Positions 8,558-17,399 of a stretch of DNA of 64,000 nucleotides are shown in pieces. The first letter of the stretch is position 1; each line of letters starts with the position of its first letter. The stretch lies in NCBI RefSeq assembly GCF_001025155.1, contig NZ_AP012322.1, positions 248,001 to 312,000 on the forward strand. The letters are read 5' to 3'. The translations under genes were made by a program, and so were the position numbers. This stretch comes from Bifidobacterium angulatum DSM 20098 = JCM 7096. GTDB lineage: Bacteria > Actinomycetota > Actinomycetes > Actinomycetales > Bifidobacteriaceae. The notes below the pieces were generated by a model. It had not been told where the DNA came from and searched no databases. It was given only the letters and a program-made list of their open reading frames with translations.

Positions 8558-10720
8558 ATGCCGACTTATGATTTGGGACTTGAACACGTATCGCTCGCCT
8601 TCGCCACCAAAACCATCTTCACCGATGTGACGCAAGGTGTGTTCGAAGGCGACCGCATCGGCATCGTCGGCAAGAACGGCGATGGCAAATCCACGCTCCT
8701 GCACCTCTTCCGTGGCACGCAGAAGCCCGATTCCGGGCGCGTGACCATGCGCGGCGGTCTGACCTTCGGCATGCTCGACCAGCGTGATCCGCTCGACGAC
8801 AACGCCACCGTGCGTGAAGCGGCGCTCGAAGGGCGCGAGGACTACGAGTGGGCGGCCGAAACCAAATCACGTGAAATCGTAGAGGCGTTGCTTGGCGGCA
8901 TCAGCTTGGATGCGAAGATCGGCTCGTTGTCCGGCGGCCAGCGCCGTCGCGCCGATCTGGCGCGCCTGCTGCTTAAGGATTGGGATATTCTTGCGCTCGA
9001 CGAGCCCACCAACCACCTGGACGTGGTGACCATCCACTGGCTGGCCGAGCATTTGAAGAACCGTTGGAGCAAAGGCCAGGGCGCATTGCTGCTCGTCACC
9101 CACGATCGTTGGTTCCTCGACGAAGTGTGCGAATCCATGTGGGAAGTACATGACGGCGAGATCGAGCCGTTCGAAGGCGGCTACTCCGCGTACATGCTGC
9201 AGCGCGTGGAACGCGATCGCCAGGCCGATGTGCGCGAAACCAAGCGGCGCAATCTGGCGCGTAAGGAGCTCGCATGGCTGTCGCGTGGCGCTCGCGCCCG
9301 TTCCACCAAACAGAAGTTCCATGTCAAGGCCGCGCGTGAGCTTATCGCCGACGTGCCGCCCATGCGCAATACGCTGGAATTGAAGCAGATGGCCACGTCC
9401 CGTTTGGGCAAGCAGGTGGTTGATCTGATCGATGTGACGCAGATCTTCGAGCATGCGCAGGGTGAGGCCGAGATCGACCCTGATGTGGCGCAGATGGAGG
9501 ATTCCGCTTCGCGCGTGGACGTGGTGCCGGCCATGTATGCCGAACCGCAGGTGCATGGCAGCGTGGAGGTCGCCGTTGACGATCTGACCGATCCACGATT
9601 GGTGGATGCCGGCGTGCCGCAGGCGCAGGAGGCCGCAGTTCAGGCCGCGCAAGTCGAGGAAGTGGCGCAAGAATCAGGCAGTGCCGCCGATGATGCCGTG
9701 CCCGAGGTCACGTCCGCCGCGCAGAAGATTACCGTGACAGGCCGCAAGATCCTTGACGATGTGACGTGGCTGATCGGCCCTGGCGATCGTATCGGTATCG
9801 TCGGCGCGAACGGCGCCGGCAAATCGACGCTGCTGAAGATCCTCGACGGCACGATCACCCCGACCGCCGGCCATGTGAACATCGGCAAAACCGTGAAGTT
9901 CGCGGTGCTTTCGCAGCGGCTTGACGAGCTGGAGAAGCTGGGCAAGTACAAGATCAAGGAAGTGCTGAGCCGCTACAAGCCGAGCTACATCGTGGATGGC
10001 AAGGAGACCACGCCGGGGCAGATGATGGAACGTCTCGGCTTCGAATCCGCGCAGCTCATGACACCGATCAAGGATCTTTCGGGCGGTCAGAGGCGTCGCA
10101 TGCAGCTGCTGCTCATCCTGCTTGATGAGCCGAACGTGCTCATCATGGACGAGCCGGGCAACGATCTTGACACCGATATGCTCGCCGTGATGGAGGACCT
10201 GCTCGATACCTGGCCGGGCACGCTGATCGTCGTCTCCCACGACCGGTACCTGCTTGAACGCGTCACCGACCAGCAGTTCGCGCTGATCGGCGGTAAGATC
10301 CGTCATCTGCCTGGTGGTGTGCAGGATTATCTTGATATGACCGAGGCCATCAAGAACGGCAAGGATCCGTTTGCTGACGAGAAGGCCGGGAAAACTGGCA
10401 AGGGAAGGAAGAACGGCGATGCCGTTTCCGCAGATTCCTCGACTTCCGCAGGTGATTCTGGCGATGTCGCCGACTCGGCTGCTACCGCGCCGAAGCTCAC
10501 CGGCAAGGCATACCATGAGGCGTCTCGCCGTGTTTCCGCAATCGAGCGCAAACTTGCCAAACTTGAGGAGCAGAAGGCCGATGTGGAGTCGCAGATGGCC
10601 GCGCACGACCCGAGCGACTACGAGGGCCTGAACAAGCTCAACGAGCAGTTGCAGGCCGTCACGGATGAGTCCGAATCCCTCGAAATGGAGTGGATGGAGC
10701 TTTCCGAACAGCTCGAGTAG
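8558..10720 (+). CDS. ABC-F family ATPase (Uup-like)
   Basis: This 720-residue protein has two ABC ATPase cassettes and no membrane segment, the ABC-F arrangement. These proteins act on ribosomes, as translation factors or antibiotic-protection factors. Cassette 1 has Walker A GKNGDGKST near residue 39, LSGGQRRR and ALDEPTNHLD. Cassette 2 has GANGAGKST, LSGGQRRR and the unusual IMDEPGNDLD. The inter-cassette region is long: basic residues around AKRRNLARKE, then an acidic, alanine-rich stretch of about 80 residues. The C-terminus (from about 640) is a predicted coiled coil (RKLAKLEEQKADVES), as in Uup, preceded by a Ser/Ala-rich spacer. Housekeeping Uup/EttA-like function is more likely than antibiotic resistance, but this is inference. 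Confidence 0.88.
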   Translation: MPTYDLGLEHVSLAFATKTIFTDVTQGVFEGDRIGIVGKNGDGKSTLLHLFRGTQKPDSGRVTMRGGLTFGMLDQRDPLDDNATVREAALEGREDYEWAAETKSREIVEALLGGISLDAKIGSLSGGQRRRADLARLLLKDWDILALDEPTNHLDVVTIHWLAEHLKNRWSKGQGALLLVTHDRWFLDEVCESMWEVHDGEIEPFEGGYSAYMLQRVERDRQADVRETKRRNLARKELAWLSRGARARSTKQKFHVKAARELIADVPPMRNTLELKQMATSRLGKQVVDLIDVTQIFEHAQGEAEIDPDVAQMEDSASRVDVVPAMYAEPQVHGSVEVAVDDLTDPRLVDAGVPQAQEAAVQAAQVEEVAQESGSAADDAVPEVTSAAQKITVTGRKILDDVTWLIGPGDRIGIVGANGAGKSTLLKILDGTITPTAGHVNIGKTVKFAVLSQRLDELEKLGKYKIKEVLSRYKPSYIVDGKETTPGQMMERLGFESAQLMTPIKDLSGGQRRRMQLLLILLDEPNVLIMDEPGNDLDTDMLAVMEDLLDTWPGTLIVVSHDRYLLERVTDQQFALIGGKIRHLPGGVQDYLDMTEAIKNGKDPFADEKAGKTGKGRKNGDAVSADSSTSAGDSGDVADSAATAPKLTGKAYHEASRRVSAIERKLAKLEEQKADVESQMAAHDPSDYEGLNKLNEQLQAVTDESESLEMEWMELSEQLE

Positions 10721-10738
10721 CGCACTGCGTGCGCGGCA

Positions 10739-10783
10739 CAATGGTGCCGGGCTGGGGAAAGGACTCCAGGCTCGGCGCCATTG
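10739..10783. terminator. Hairpin between convergent ABC-F and lipoprotein genes
   Basis: An 11-bp stem (CAATGGTGCCG with CGGCGCCATTG, one G-T pair) brackets a 23-nt loop between two convergent genes. It is a weak but well-placed terminator. Confidence 0.5.
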
Positions 10784-10804
10784 CGGCCATCGAATGGCGA
10801 CCCT

Positions 10805-11347
10805 CTACCGTTCCGCTTCCCTGACCTCGTATACGGATACGACAAGATTCGTGCCGCCGATATTGATGATGGACAGCGAGGTTGCGTCGGGGAAGCGCTT
10901 CGCGGGCAGGGAGACCGATTGCACGCCATCGGATGCGCAACCGCCCATGGTACTCATGGTGTGCGGTTGGCCGTCTTTATACAGCACGAAGGAGAACGGC
11001 GCCTGTTCTTCTCCTTTGCACATGAAGGCGACCTCATACGAGTTGCTGCCGTCTATCGGTTCTTTGAACGGGATCATGCCGTCGCCGTGCATGATTTTGG
11101 AGCCAAGCTTATTTACCAGGATCGGATCGGTTTTATCGTCGAATAGGTTATCGGAGGCGTAATTGTCGAGCGCATCCACGGTGAATGCTCGATATGCTTG
11201 TGCCTCTGCATCGTCGGTCTCGCTATTCTGAGCGGAGTCGCTACCGGTACCGGATGTTCCATGTGTGGAGTCCGCACAGCCGCCACACAGGCTCAGCAGC
11301 GCAACCGATAGTGTACAGCACAAACCCCTTCTCATCATCTTGTTCAT
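10805..11347 (-). CDS. Putative lipoprotein of unknown function
   Basis: The 180-residue protein begins with a lipoprotein signal peptide: basic MNKMMRRG, hydrophobic LCCTLSVALLSL, then lipobox LCGGC with the lipidated cysteine near residue 24. A short Ser/Gly/Asp-rich linker follows, then a compact domain of about 120 residues rich in beta-strand with two cysteines (FMCKGE and MGGCASDG) that could form a disulfide. I do not recognise the domain. It is probably anchored outside the cell membrane. The gene stands alone, convergent with the ABC-F gene and divergent from the ArsR-MFS pair, with which it shares an upstream region. Confidence 0.7.
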   Translation of the reverse strand: MNKMMRRGLCCTLSVALLSLCGGCADSTHGTSGTGSDSAQNSETDDAEAQAYRAFTVDALDNYASDNLFDDKTDPILVNKLGSKIMHGDGMIPFKEPIDGSNSYEVAFMCKGEEQAPFSFVLYKDGQPHTMSTMGGCASDGVQSVSLPAKRFPDATSLSIINIGGTNLVVSVYEVREAER

Positions 11348-11480
11348 AAGGCGCCCCCATTGGTCTGCTTATCTTTTCAGAATAGAAGTTTTTGCTGCTT
11401 TTGCCAAAGGGAACCAAGACGTCGACGATGGCATGTGCTCTTTGCTGTTGAGTACATGGAGCATGTGTGCAAACATATTG

Positions 11481-11501
11481 TACAAATAATTTGTATATAA
11501 T
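11481..11501 (+). promoter_or_regulatory. Palindromic operator adjoining the -10 of the ArsR gene
   Basis: TACAAAT-A-ATTTGTA is a perfect 7-bp palindrome around a central base, and TATAAT follows at 11496-11501, immediately downstream of its right arm. It lies about 30 nt before the ArsR-type gene. Palindromes of this AT-rich kind are typical ArsR-family sites, so autoregulation is likely. No clear -35 hexamer is visible. Confidence 0.65.
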
Positions 11502-11529
11502 GGGAGATGATGAAAAGGAGACCTTTGCA

Positions 11530-12141
11530 ATGACCGACGCAACCCCTAGCGAAACACGGATGCCCAAAGATGCCGCAGTGACCGTGACCAATGCCGATAC
11601 TCTTCGGGCCATGGCCAGTCCGATTCGTATGAGGATCCTTGGAACGTTGCGGGTGAACGGCGAGCAGACCGTGGGAAACATCAGCGAACAGCTTGGCGAG
11701 GCTCCGGGGGCCATCAGCTATCACTTGGGGCAGCTTGCACGTGTGGGGCTGGTGGAGAAGGTGAGATCTCCTGACGGCGACCGAAGAAAAAGCTGGTGGA
11801 AGGCTTGCCAAAGCGCCGTTCGTCTGGGGAGCTCCGAAGAAAAGAACAATGCGGACAAGGCAAAGGCCATGGATCTGTTTCGGCGTTCGGCGGCACTCTC
11901 CTACGAGATGGCCTACGAGCGTTTTCTGGACAGACTGCCGGAATTGCCTCGGGAATGGACCGATTCATGCACCAGCGACGATCATGTTCTGAACCTGACC
12001 GCCGAGGAAATGCGTTCGATGATTGAGGAACTCAATGAGGTCGTACGTCGCTGGCAAATCAAGGCCGGCATGCATGGCGACGATGAGCCGGGCGCCGAAC
12101 CCGTGGCGCTGATTCTACAGGCTTTCAGGTGGTTTTCGTAG
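11530..12141 (+). CDS. ArsR-family winged-helix transcriptional regulator
   Basis: The 203-residue protein contains an ArsR-type winged helix near residues 22-95: LRAMASPIRMRILGTL, the recognition-helix region EQLGEAPGAISYHLGQLARVGLV, and the wing RSPDGDRRKSWWKA. The C-terminal half is helical and has no metal-binding cysteine pair, so it is more like the HTH_20 group paired with drug exporters than a metal sensor. The ATG chosen has AAAAGGAGA 8 nt upstream; an in-frame ATG further up overlaps the operator. The MFS gene begins 68 nt downstream, so the two probably form an operon in which this protein represses its own transcription and that of the exporter. Confidence 0.85.
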   Translation: MTDATPSETRMPKDAAVTVTNADTLRAMASPIRMRILGTLRVNGEQTVGNISEQLGEAPGAISYHLGQLARVGLVEKVRSPDGDRRKSWWKACQSAVRLGSSEEKNNADKAKAMDLFRRSAALSYEMAYERFLDRLPELPREWTDSCTSDDHVLNLTAEEMRSMIEELNEVVRRWQIKAGMHGDDEPGAEPVALILQAFRWFS

Positions 12142-12209
12142 GGAATCGGCGGACTTTGCATATGAACCCATAGGCAATCTGAAAAGCGTGGGCGGAACAG
12201 GGAAAACAA

Positions 12210-13481
12210 GTGAAACAAGACATGGACGGAACAGGGAAATCATTCTGGCAATCCGCAGGATACGTTTCTTGGTTTACCGCCGATACGGCATCGGCGGTTG
12301 GTGCGGCGATGCGCGCGCTGGCGATCAGTCTGCTCGGATATGCGGTGTCTGGCTCCACCGTCGCCGCCGGTTGGCTCGGAACGTCGTCGATGATTGCGCA
12401 ACAGGTAGCAAGCGTATTCGGAGGCACTTTCGTCGATAGGCATGATCGCAAACGACTTATCGTGACGAACGCCGTCGTTGGCGTTCTGGCTTGGGGTGCG
12501 ATCGTGATGCTGCTGTTGTGCGACGCGTTGCCATTTCCCGTGTTGCTGCTGATTGCGGTGCTCGCATCCAGCATCAACGGTTTTTTGGGAAGCGCCACGG
12601 ACGCGATGCTCCGTTCGATTATCGATATCCGCTGTTATCCCAAAGCGCGAAGCCTCAACGAAGGGCGCGACGCGACCATTACCATGGTAGGAGGCCCCAT
12701 CGGAGGCTTTCTGTACAGTGTCGCTCCATGGCTGCCGTTTCTGGTGTCGGCATGTATGTACGCTGTGGCCGGCGTCGCCGCCACCGGCATCCGCGAACAT
12801 GGTGCGGATGGCGGGCGTATCGGGGAATCGGATGGCGATGCAGTGAAAGGCGGTTTCTTTCACGACTTTCTGGAAGGCTGGTCATGGTCGCTGCGTAGGA
12901 AGACGCTGGTGGTCGTGCTCATCGTGGCGGCATTAGTAAATTTCGGCATCAATGGCATCCAATATGCCATCCAGCTGCATTTGGTGTCGTGCGGGACCAA
13001 TGCGACCTTCATCGGATTCATCAGCGGCGGCATATCGTTGATGATGCTTGTAGGATCGTTGCTTGCCGGCAGATTCAGCGATAAGGTTCCTGTCGGGCCA
13101 ACCGTGTGCCTCGCCTACCTGTTCATCTGCCTGTGCGTATTGCCGATGACGTTGACCGACAACTATTGGGTCATGATGGTTGCCAATTCGCTGGTCGGTC
13201 TGCCGTTCCCGCTAATCAACGCGATGCTGCTCGGTTTCATCTTCGCCAAGTCGCCTACGAGCATGCAGGGGCGCATAACTGTCACATTGACGGTTCCAGC
13301 CCAGGTGCTTTCGATGTTCTGTAGTGCCGTGGCCGGTACCTTGCTCCCGGTTCTTGGATTCCATGGCACGGTGCTGGTGTTCCTCGCGGTTCTCGTGGCA
13401 AGTGCCGTGCTGATGATATGTTCTCGTTCCATTCGTAGCATTCCCAGGGCGGCGCAATGGGAACATACGATGTTGCGGTGA
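12210..13481 (+). CDS. MFS transporter (probable drug or metabolite exporter)
   Basis: The 423-residue protein has about 12 hydrophobic segments and belongs to the major facilitator superfamily, EntS/MacA-like branch. The loop between segments 2 and 3 reads GGTFVDRHDRKRLI, the family's conserved motif A; the matching motif after segment 8 is AGRFSDKVPVG. The start is GTG with a purine-rich GGGAAAA upstream; an ATG lies four codons later. It follows an ArsR-type regulator gene closely and is probably controlled by it. Substrate is unknown. Efflux of an antimicrobial or toxic metabolite is the usual role of such regulator-transporter pairs. Confidence 0.85.
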   Translation: MKQDMDGTGKSFWQSAGYVSWFTADTASAVGAAMRALAISLLGYAVSGSTVAAGWLGTSSMIAQQVASVFGGTFVDRHDRKRLIVTNAVVGVLAWGAIVMLLLCDALPFPVLLLIAVLASSINGFLGSATDAMLRSIIDIRCYPKARSLNEGRDATITMVGGPIGGFLYSVAPWLPFLVSACMYAVAGVAATGIREHGADGGRIGESDGDAVKGGFFHDFLEGWSWSLRRKTLVVVLIVAALVNFGINGIQYAIQLHLVSCGTNATFIGFISGGISLMMLVGSLLAGRFSDKVPVGPTVCLAYLFICLCVLPMTLTDNYWVMMVANSLVGLPFPLINAMLLGFIFAKSPTSMQGRITVTLTVPAQVLSMFCSAVAGTLLPVLGFHGTVLVFLAVLVASAVLMICSRSIRSIPRAAQWEHTMLR

Positions 13482-13500
13482 ATCAGATACGGATCAGATA

Positions 13501-13548
13501 CGAAAAAGCGCCGCTCCGCGAAATGAATCGCGAGACAGCGCTTTTCCG
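13501..13548. terminator. Bidirectional terminator between MFS gene and ilvN
   Basis: CGAAAAAGCGC pairs with GCGCTTTTCCG (11 bp, one mismatch). The A-rich left arm and T-rich right arm suit termination in both directions between convergent genes. Confidence 0.75.
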
Positions 13549-13570
13549 TAAATAATACCGTTCAGACCGT

Positions 13571-14125
13571 TCAGCGACCGGTGATCTCGGAGCCGAGCAC
13601 CTTCTCGCTCAGCGCCTTCGGGCCACGGGTCACGGCGACCGCGCCGGAACGTACCAGCTCGATCACGCCGTAATGCTCCAGCAGACCGAGCAGCGCCTCG
13701 ATCTTGTCTTCGGAACCGGTGGCCTCGATGGTCAGCGACTCCGGGTTCACATCGACCACGCGCACGCGGAACATGCGCACGATCTCCAGCACGTCGGAGC
13801 GGTTGGACACGTCGGCCGCTACCTTGATGAGCACAAGCTCGCGCTCCACGGTGGAACGCGGGTCGAGTTCCACGATCTTGAGTACGTGCAGCAGCTTATT
13901 GAGCTGCTTGATGATCTGCTCCAGCGGGATGGCCTCCACATCGGCCGTCACCGTGATACGGGAGATGTCAGGGCGTTCGGTGGGGGAGACGGACAGCGAG
14001 TTGATGTTGAACGCACGGCGGGCGAACAGGCCGGCCACACGGGCCAGCACGCCGGGGCGGTTCTCCACTAGCACGGACAGCGTATGACGCTCGGAACCGG
14101 GCTGTGATGCAGGGTATTGAGGCAT
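13571..14125 (-). CDS. ilvN: Acetolactate synthase small (regulatory) subunit
   Basis: The 184-residue protein is the regulatory subunit of acetohydroxyacid synthase in valine, leucine and isoleucine synthesis. The N-terminal ACT domain is typical: HTLSVLVENRPGVLARVAG, then RRAFNINSLSV. The C-terminal domain includes ELVLIKV and GVIELVRSGAVAVTRG. In characterised enzymes this subunit binds valine and confers feedback inhibition. It lies 12 nt after the catalytic subunit gene on the same strand, so the two are cotranscribed. Length is close to the 160-180 usual for the family, with a short N-terminal extension. Confidence 0.96.
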   Translation of the reverse strand: MPQYPASQPGSERHTLSVLVENRPGVLARVAGLFARRAFNINSLSVSPTERPDISRITVTADVEAIPLEQIIKQLNKLLHVLKIVELDPRSTVERELVLIKVAADVSNRSDVLEIVRMFRVRVVDVNPESLTIEATGSEDKIEALLGLLEHYGVIELVRSGAVAVTRGPKALSEKVLGSEITGR

Positions 14126-14137
14126 GATTCTCTCCTC

Positions 14138-16042
14138 TCAGTTCTCGCTTGCGGCGGTTGCAGGCTCGCCGGTAACGGTATCGTCGCGCAACGGCTTGAT
14201 GCCGGGCATGTACGTCACATCGTCGTTGGAAGCACCGGCGGCGACCATCGGCCACACCATGGCGTCCTTCCACACGCGGAAGTCGATCAGCACCGGGCGG
14301 TCATTGATCTCGTTGGCCTTCTTGATGCATTCGATGGCCTCGTCCTTGGTGAACGCACGCATGCCCACGCAACCGTAGGCTTCGGCCAGCTTCACGAAAT
14401 CTGGCACTTCAACGGGCATATCGCCGTTGGCTTCCAGCTTCACGCCCTCTTCGCCATGCGCTTCGCCGTCAAGCAGGTTGGTGGCGGAATAATGCTGCCC
14501 GTAGAACAGCGTCTGCCACTGACGGACCATGCCGTACACGGAATTGTTCAGCAGGGCGATCTTTACCGGAGCGTGGTCGAAGAACGCTGCGGCAAGCTCT
14601 TCGGAGGTCATCTGGAAGGAACCGTCGCCGTCGATCAGCCAGACCGGGCGCCCTTTGCCGCCCACGGCGGCGCCGATGGCCGCGGGCAGGCCGTAGCCCA
14701 TGGTGCCAAGGCCGCCGGAGGTCATCCAGGAGTTCGGGCGCTTGAAATCGATGAGCTGCGCGGCCCACATCTGATGCTGGCCCACGCCGGTCACCCACAG
14801 CGTATCGTCCGCGGCCTGGTCGGACAGCTGCCTGACCACCCACTGCGGGGCGAGCGAACCGTCCGTGGGCTCCTCCCACGTGGCCGGGTACTTGGTGCGC
14901 CACTCGTCGATGGCGTTCCACCACGGCTTCAGGTTCGGCCTGCCGTGAATGGCCTGGGAACGTTCGATTTCCGGAATCAGATCCTTGAGCACGGTGGAAA
15001 CGTCGCCCACGATCGGCACGTCAGGCTGGCGGTTCTTGCCGATTTCGGCCGGATCGATATCGATGTGGATCACACGCGCTGCGGGGGCGAATGCGTCGAG
15101 CTTGCCGGTCACGCGATCGTCGAAACGAGCGCCGATGGTGACCAGCAGGTCGCAACGCTGCACGGCGCCGGTTGCGGCGATGGTGCCATGCATGCCGAGC
15201 ATGCCGAGCACCTTCGGGTCGGAGTCGGGAACGACGCCACGAGCGGGAAGCGTGGTGACGATTGGGGCGTCGGTCAGATCGGCGAGCTGCTTGATCAGTT
15301 CGCCGGCCTTGGAACGGACGGCGCCGCCGCCCACGTACAGCACCGGGCGGTAGGACTGCGAGAACAGCTTGGCCGCGTCGGACAGCACATGACCGTGCGC
15401 CTTGGTGGTCGGATTGTAGCCGGGCAGGATCATGCGCTGCGGCCAGGAGTAGTACATGTTGCCGGTCTGCGCGGTCTTGGTCACATCGACCACGACCGGG
15501 CCGGGGCGGCCGGAATTGGCCACATAGTAGGCTTCGGTGAGTACGCGCGGAATATCCTGCGCGCTGGTCACCAGGTAGGAGTGCTTCACCATCGGGTAGG
15601 TGGCGCCCACAATGTCGGCCTCCTGGAAGGCGTCGGTGCCGATGGCGTTCACGCCCACCTGACCGGTGATGACGACCAGCGGTACGGAATCCATGTTCGC
15701 ATCCGCGATCGGGGTGATCATATTGGTTGCGCCAGGGCCGGAGGTGACGATGCACACGCCCACCTTGCCGGTGGTCAGCGCATAGCCTTCGGCGGCATGG
15801 CCGGCGGCCTGTTCGTGGCGCATCAGCATGAAGTGGAACTTCGTGTCGTCCTTGATTTCGTCATACACCGGCAGAATGGCGCCACCCGGAACGCCGAAGA
15901 CGTCTTCGATGCCCAGATCCTCCAACGAACGCACCAGCGCCTGGGCGCCGGTCATCTTCTCTCCATCGGTAATGGTCTGCGTTTCGTCGTGCTGGTCCTT
16001 GGGCACGGCGCTGAATGCCTGCAGAGGGGTAGGTAAAGCCAT
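14138..16042 (-). CDS. ilvB: Acetolactate synthase large (catalytic) subunit
   Basis: The 634-residue protein is the thiamine-diphosphate enzyme that condenses pyruvate to 2-acetolactate, or with 2-oxobutyrate to 2-aceto-2-hydroxybutyrate. Visible are the N-terminal domain with the catalytic glutamate (GVPGGAILPVYDEI and LMRHEQAAGHAAEGYA), the FAD/linker region (VITGQVGVNAIGTDAFQEAD), and the ThDP motif from GDGSFQMTSEELA to ALLNN near residues 500-530. The start is the ATG with GAGAGGAA six nt upstream; two ATGs further upstream would give non-conserved extensions. It is followed directly by ilvN. The preceding gene on this strand is rnc, separated by a 17-bp hairpin. Confidence 0.96.
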   Translation of the reverse strand: MALPTPLQAFSAVPKDQHDETQTITDGEKMTGAQALVRSLEDLGIEDVFGVPGGAILPVYDEIKDDTKFHFMLMRHEQAAGHAAEGYALTTGKVGVCIVTSGPGATNMITPIADANMDSVPLVVITGQVGVNAIGTDAFQEADIVGATYPMVKHSYLVTSAQDIPRVLTEAYYVANSGRPGPVVVDVTKTAQTGNMYYSWPQRMILPGYNPTTKAHGHVLSDAAKLFSQSYRPVLYVGGGAVRSKAGELIKQLADLTDAPIVTTLPARGVVPDSDPKVLGMLGMHGTIAATGAVQRCDLLVTIGARFDDRVTGKLDAFAPAARVIHIDIDPAEIGKNRQPDVPIVGDVSTVLKDLIPEIERSQAIHGRPNLKPWWNAIDEWRTKYPATWEEPTDGSLAPQWVVRQLSDQAADDTLWVTGVGQHQMWAAQLIDFKRPNSWMTSGGLGTMGYGLPAAIGAAVGGKGRPVWLIDGDGSFQMTSEELAAAFFDHAPVKIALLNNSVYGMVRQWQTLFYGQHYSATNLLDGEAHGEEGVKLEANGDMPVEVPDFVKLAEAYGCVGMRAFTKDEAIECIKKANEINDRPVLIDFRVWKDAMVWPMVAAGASNDDVTYMPGIKPLRDDTVTGEPATAASEN

Positions 16043-16147
16043 GGTTCCTCTCACATCTCTTGATTCCTTGGTCATTGCGCTGCCGGTTCGTGGCCGGTGC
16101 TGTGCGCTTTGTTTTCCCAGTCTATTCAATAAGCCAACATTTGCATT

Positions 16148-16198
16148 GCGCGGCTTACGGTGTGGACACTTGGGGGAGGGGCACACCGCAAGCCGCGC
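16148..16198 (-). terminator. 17-bp hairpin after rnc, ahead of ilvB
   Basis: CACACCGCAAGCCGCGC at the right pairs with GCGCGGCTTACGGTGTG at the left with one mismatch, around a 17-nt loop. It follows the rnc stop by about 30 nt. There is no strong T run, so it may be a terminator or an mRNA stability element. I saw no leader peptide rich in branched-chain codons that would indicate ilv attenuation. Confidence 0.6.
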
Positions 16199-16228
16199 AT
16201 AGGGCGGGGAGGACTGTGGGGAACGGCG

Positions 16229-16969
16229 TCAGTCGAGCTTCTTCCAGGCTGCCGCGGCGGCGGCCAGCTGCGCCTTGCGCTTCGACGATCCCTTGCCCAC
16301 GCCCAGAATCTCCTCGTCGTCGCCCAGCGAGACGCGTGCAGTGAACACCTGCGCGTATTCCGGGCCGGAAACCGCCATATGGTACACCGGTTCGCCCTTG
16401 CCGAGATGATGCGCCTTCACCGTCAGCGAGGTCTTCCAATCCAATGCCGGGCCTTCGGTGGCGACTTCGGCCAACGTGTCGTCGATCAGGCGATGCACCA
16501 CCTTGCGTGCGCCGTCGATGCCATGTTCAAGGAATGTCGCGCCGATCAGCGATTCCACGATGTCGCACAGAATCGAGCTCTTCTGTGCGCCGCCCTGTGT
16601 CGCTTCGCCGTGACCCAGCAGAATATACGGTTCCACATGCAGCTTGGTGCGTGCAATGGCGCTCAGCGCTTCCTCGCTCACCGCTTTGGCGCGCATCTTC
16701 GCCAGTTCGCCTTCGCTCATATCGGGGTGCAGGCGGAACAGCGTCTCGGTGGATATGAGTTCCAGTACGGCGTCGCCCAGGAATTCGAGTCGTTCGTAAT
16801 GTTTTGCGCCCGGATGCTCGTGTGCGAAGGAACGATGGGTGAGCGCCTGGACCAGCAGATCGGGGCTGATGGTGGTGCCGAGCGCCTCCAACAGTTCGTT
16901 TGCGGCCGTCTGGGTGCCGTCATTGTGGTAGGTGCGTGTGATTGGCTTGTGCTGTGCTTCGTCTGTCAT
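16229..16969 (-). CDS. rnc: Ribonuclease III
   Basis: The 246-residue protein cleaves double-stranded RNA, including rRNA precursors. The catalytic domain has QALTHRSFAHEH and the signature ERLEFLGDAVLEL, with the second acidic cluster in LCDIVESLIGATFLEHG. The C-terminal dsRNA-binding domain ends GVGKGSSKRKAQLAAAAAAWKKL. It lies last in the block coaD-sepIVA-DUF177-rpmF-rnc, an arrangement close to the mycobacterial one. Length matches the family (about 225-250). Confidence 0.96.
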   Translation of the reverse strand: MTDEAQHKPITRTYHNDGTQTAANELLEALGTTISPDLLVQALTHRSFAHEHPGAKHYERLEFLGDAVLELISTETLFRLHPDMSEGELAKMRAKAVSEEALSAIARTKLHVEPYILLGHGEATQGGAQKSSILCDIVESLIGATFLEHGIDGARKVVHRLIDDTLAEVATEGPALDWKTSLTVKAHHLGKGEPVYHMAVSGPEYAQVFTARVSLGDDEEILGVGKGSSKRKAQLAAAAAAWKKLD

Positions 16970-17028
16970 GATCCTCTATCTTCTGTTTTCTGGAATTTCC
17001 TAGGGCTTTCTAGGATATAAAGATATAA

Positions 17029-17060
17029 AAAGCCCTGCCACCCGTCGATGGCAGGGCTTT
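17029..17060 (-). terminator. Rho-independent terminator of rpmF
   Basis: A 12-bp stem (TGGCAGGGCTTT paired with AAAGCCCTGCCA) has an 8-nt loop and, on the minus strand, runs into TTTTTATATC. It lies 22 nt after the rpmF stop, so rnc probably also has its own start or depends on readthrough. Confidence 0.88.
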
Positions 17061-17082
17061 ATTCATGCTTGTCCAGTGCTGC

Positions 17083-17277
17083 TCACTTGGTGTGAATGGA
17101 CTGGATAGCCTCACGGTAGACGCGGCCGCGGAAAGAACCGCAGCTCGGGCAGGCCATGTGCGGCTGAGCCGGAGCGCCACAGTTCGGGCAGGTCACGGTA
17201 GCCGTAGCGGTCGCCTTCCAGTTCGCGCGACGCGAATGAGTGTTGGCGCGCGAGGTCTTGTACTTAGGCAGTGCCAT
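17083..17277 (-). CDS. rpmF: 50S ribosomal protein L32
   Basis: The 64-residue protein is L32 of the large subunit. It begins [20 protein letters not shown] and carries a zinc ribbon with two cysteine pairs (CPNCGAP and CPSCGSF), so it is the zinc-binding C+ form. Bacteria with a C+ L32 often have zinc-regulated paralogues elsewhere; none is seen here. It follows the DUF177 gene, the conserved partner of rpmF across bacteria. Confidence 0.96.
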   Translation of the reverse strand: MALPKYKTSRANTHSRRANWKATATATVTCPNCGAPAQPHMACPSCGSFRGRVYREAIQSIHTK

Positions 17278-17399
17278 TTCAGTATCCTCTGTTTCGTTCG
17301 AACATTTGAGCTTAAGCGTTCAGTACTTTAACGCAACGTGCGTACAAATAGCGTATTCCGGTATACGCGCGCACGCGTGTCGCAGTATCCGCAGGCCTG

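Noticed and set aside
8558-10720. ABC-F gene as an antibiotic-resistance determinant
   Set aside because: Layout is Uup-like with a C-terminal coiled coil and no resistance-type neighbours; a housekeeping role is more likely.
16043-16228. Attenuator or T-box riboswitch before ilvB
   Set aside because: There is a 17-bp hairpin but no leader peptide with repeated Val/Leu/Ile codons and no T-box sequence; a terminator for rnc is simpler.
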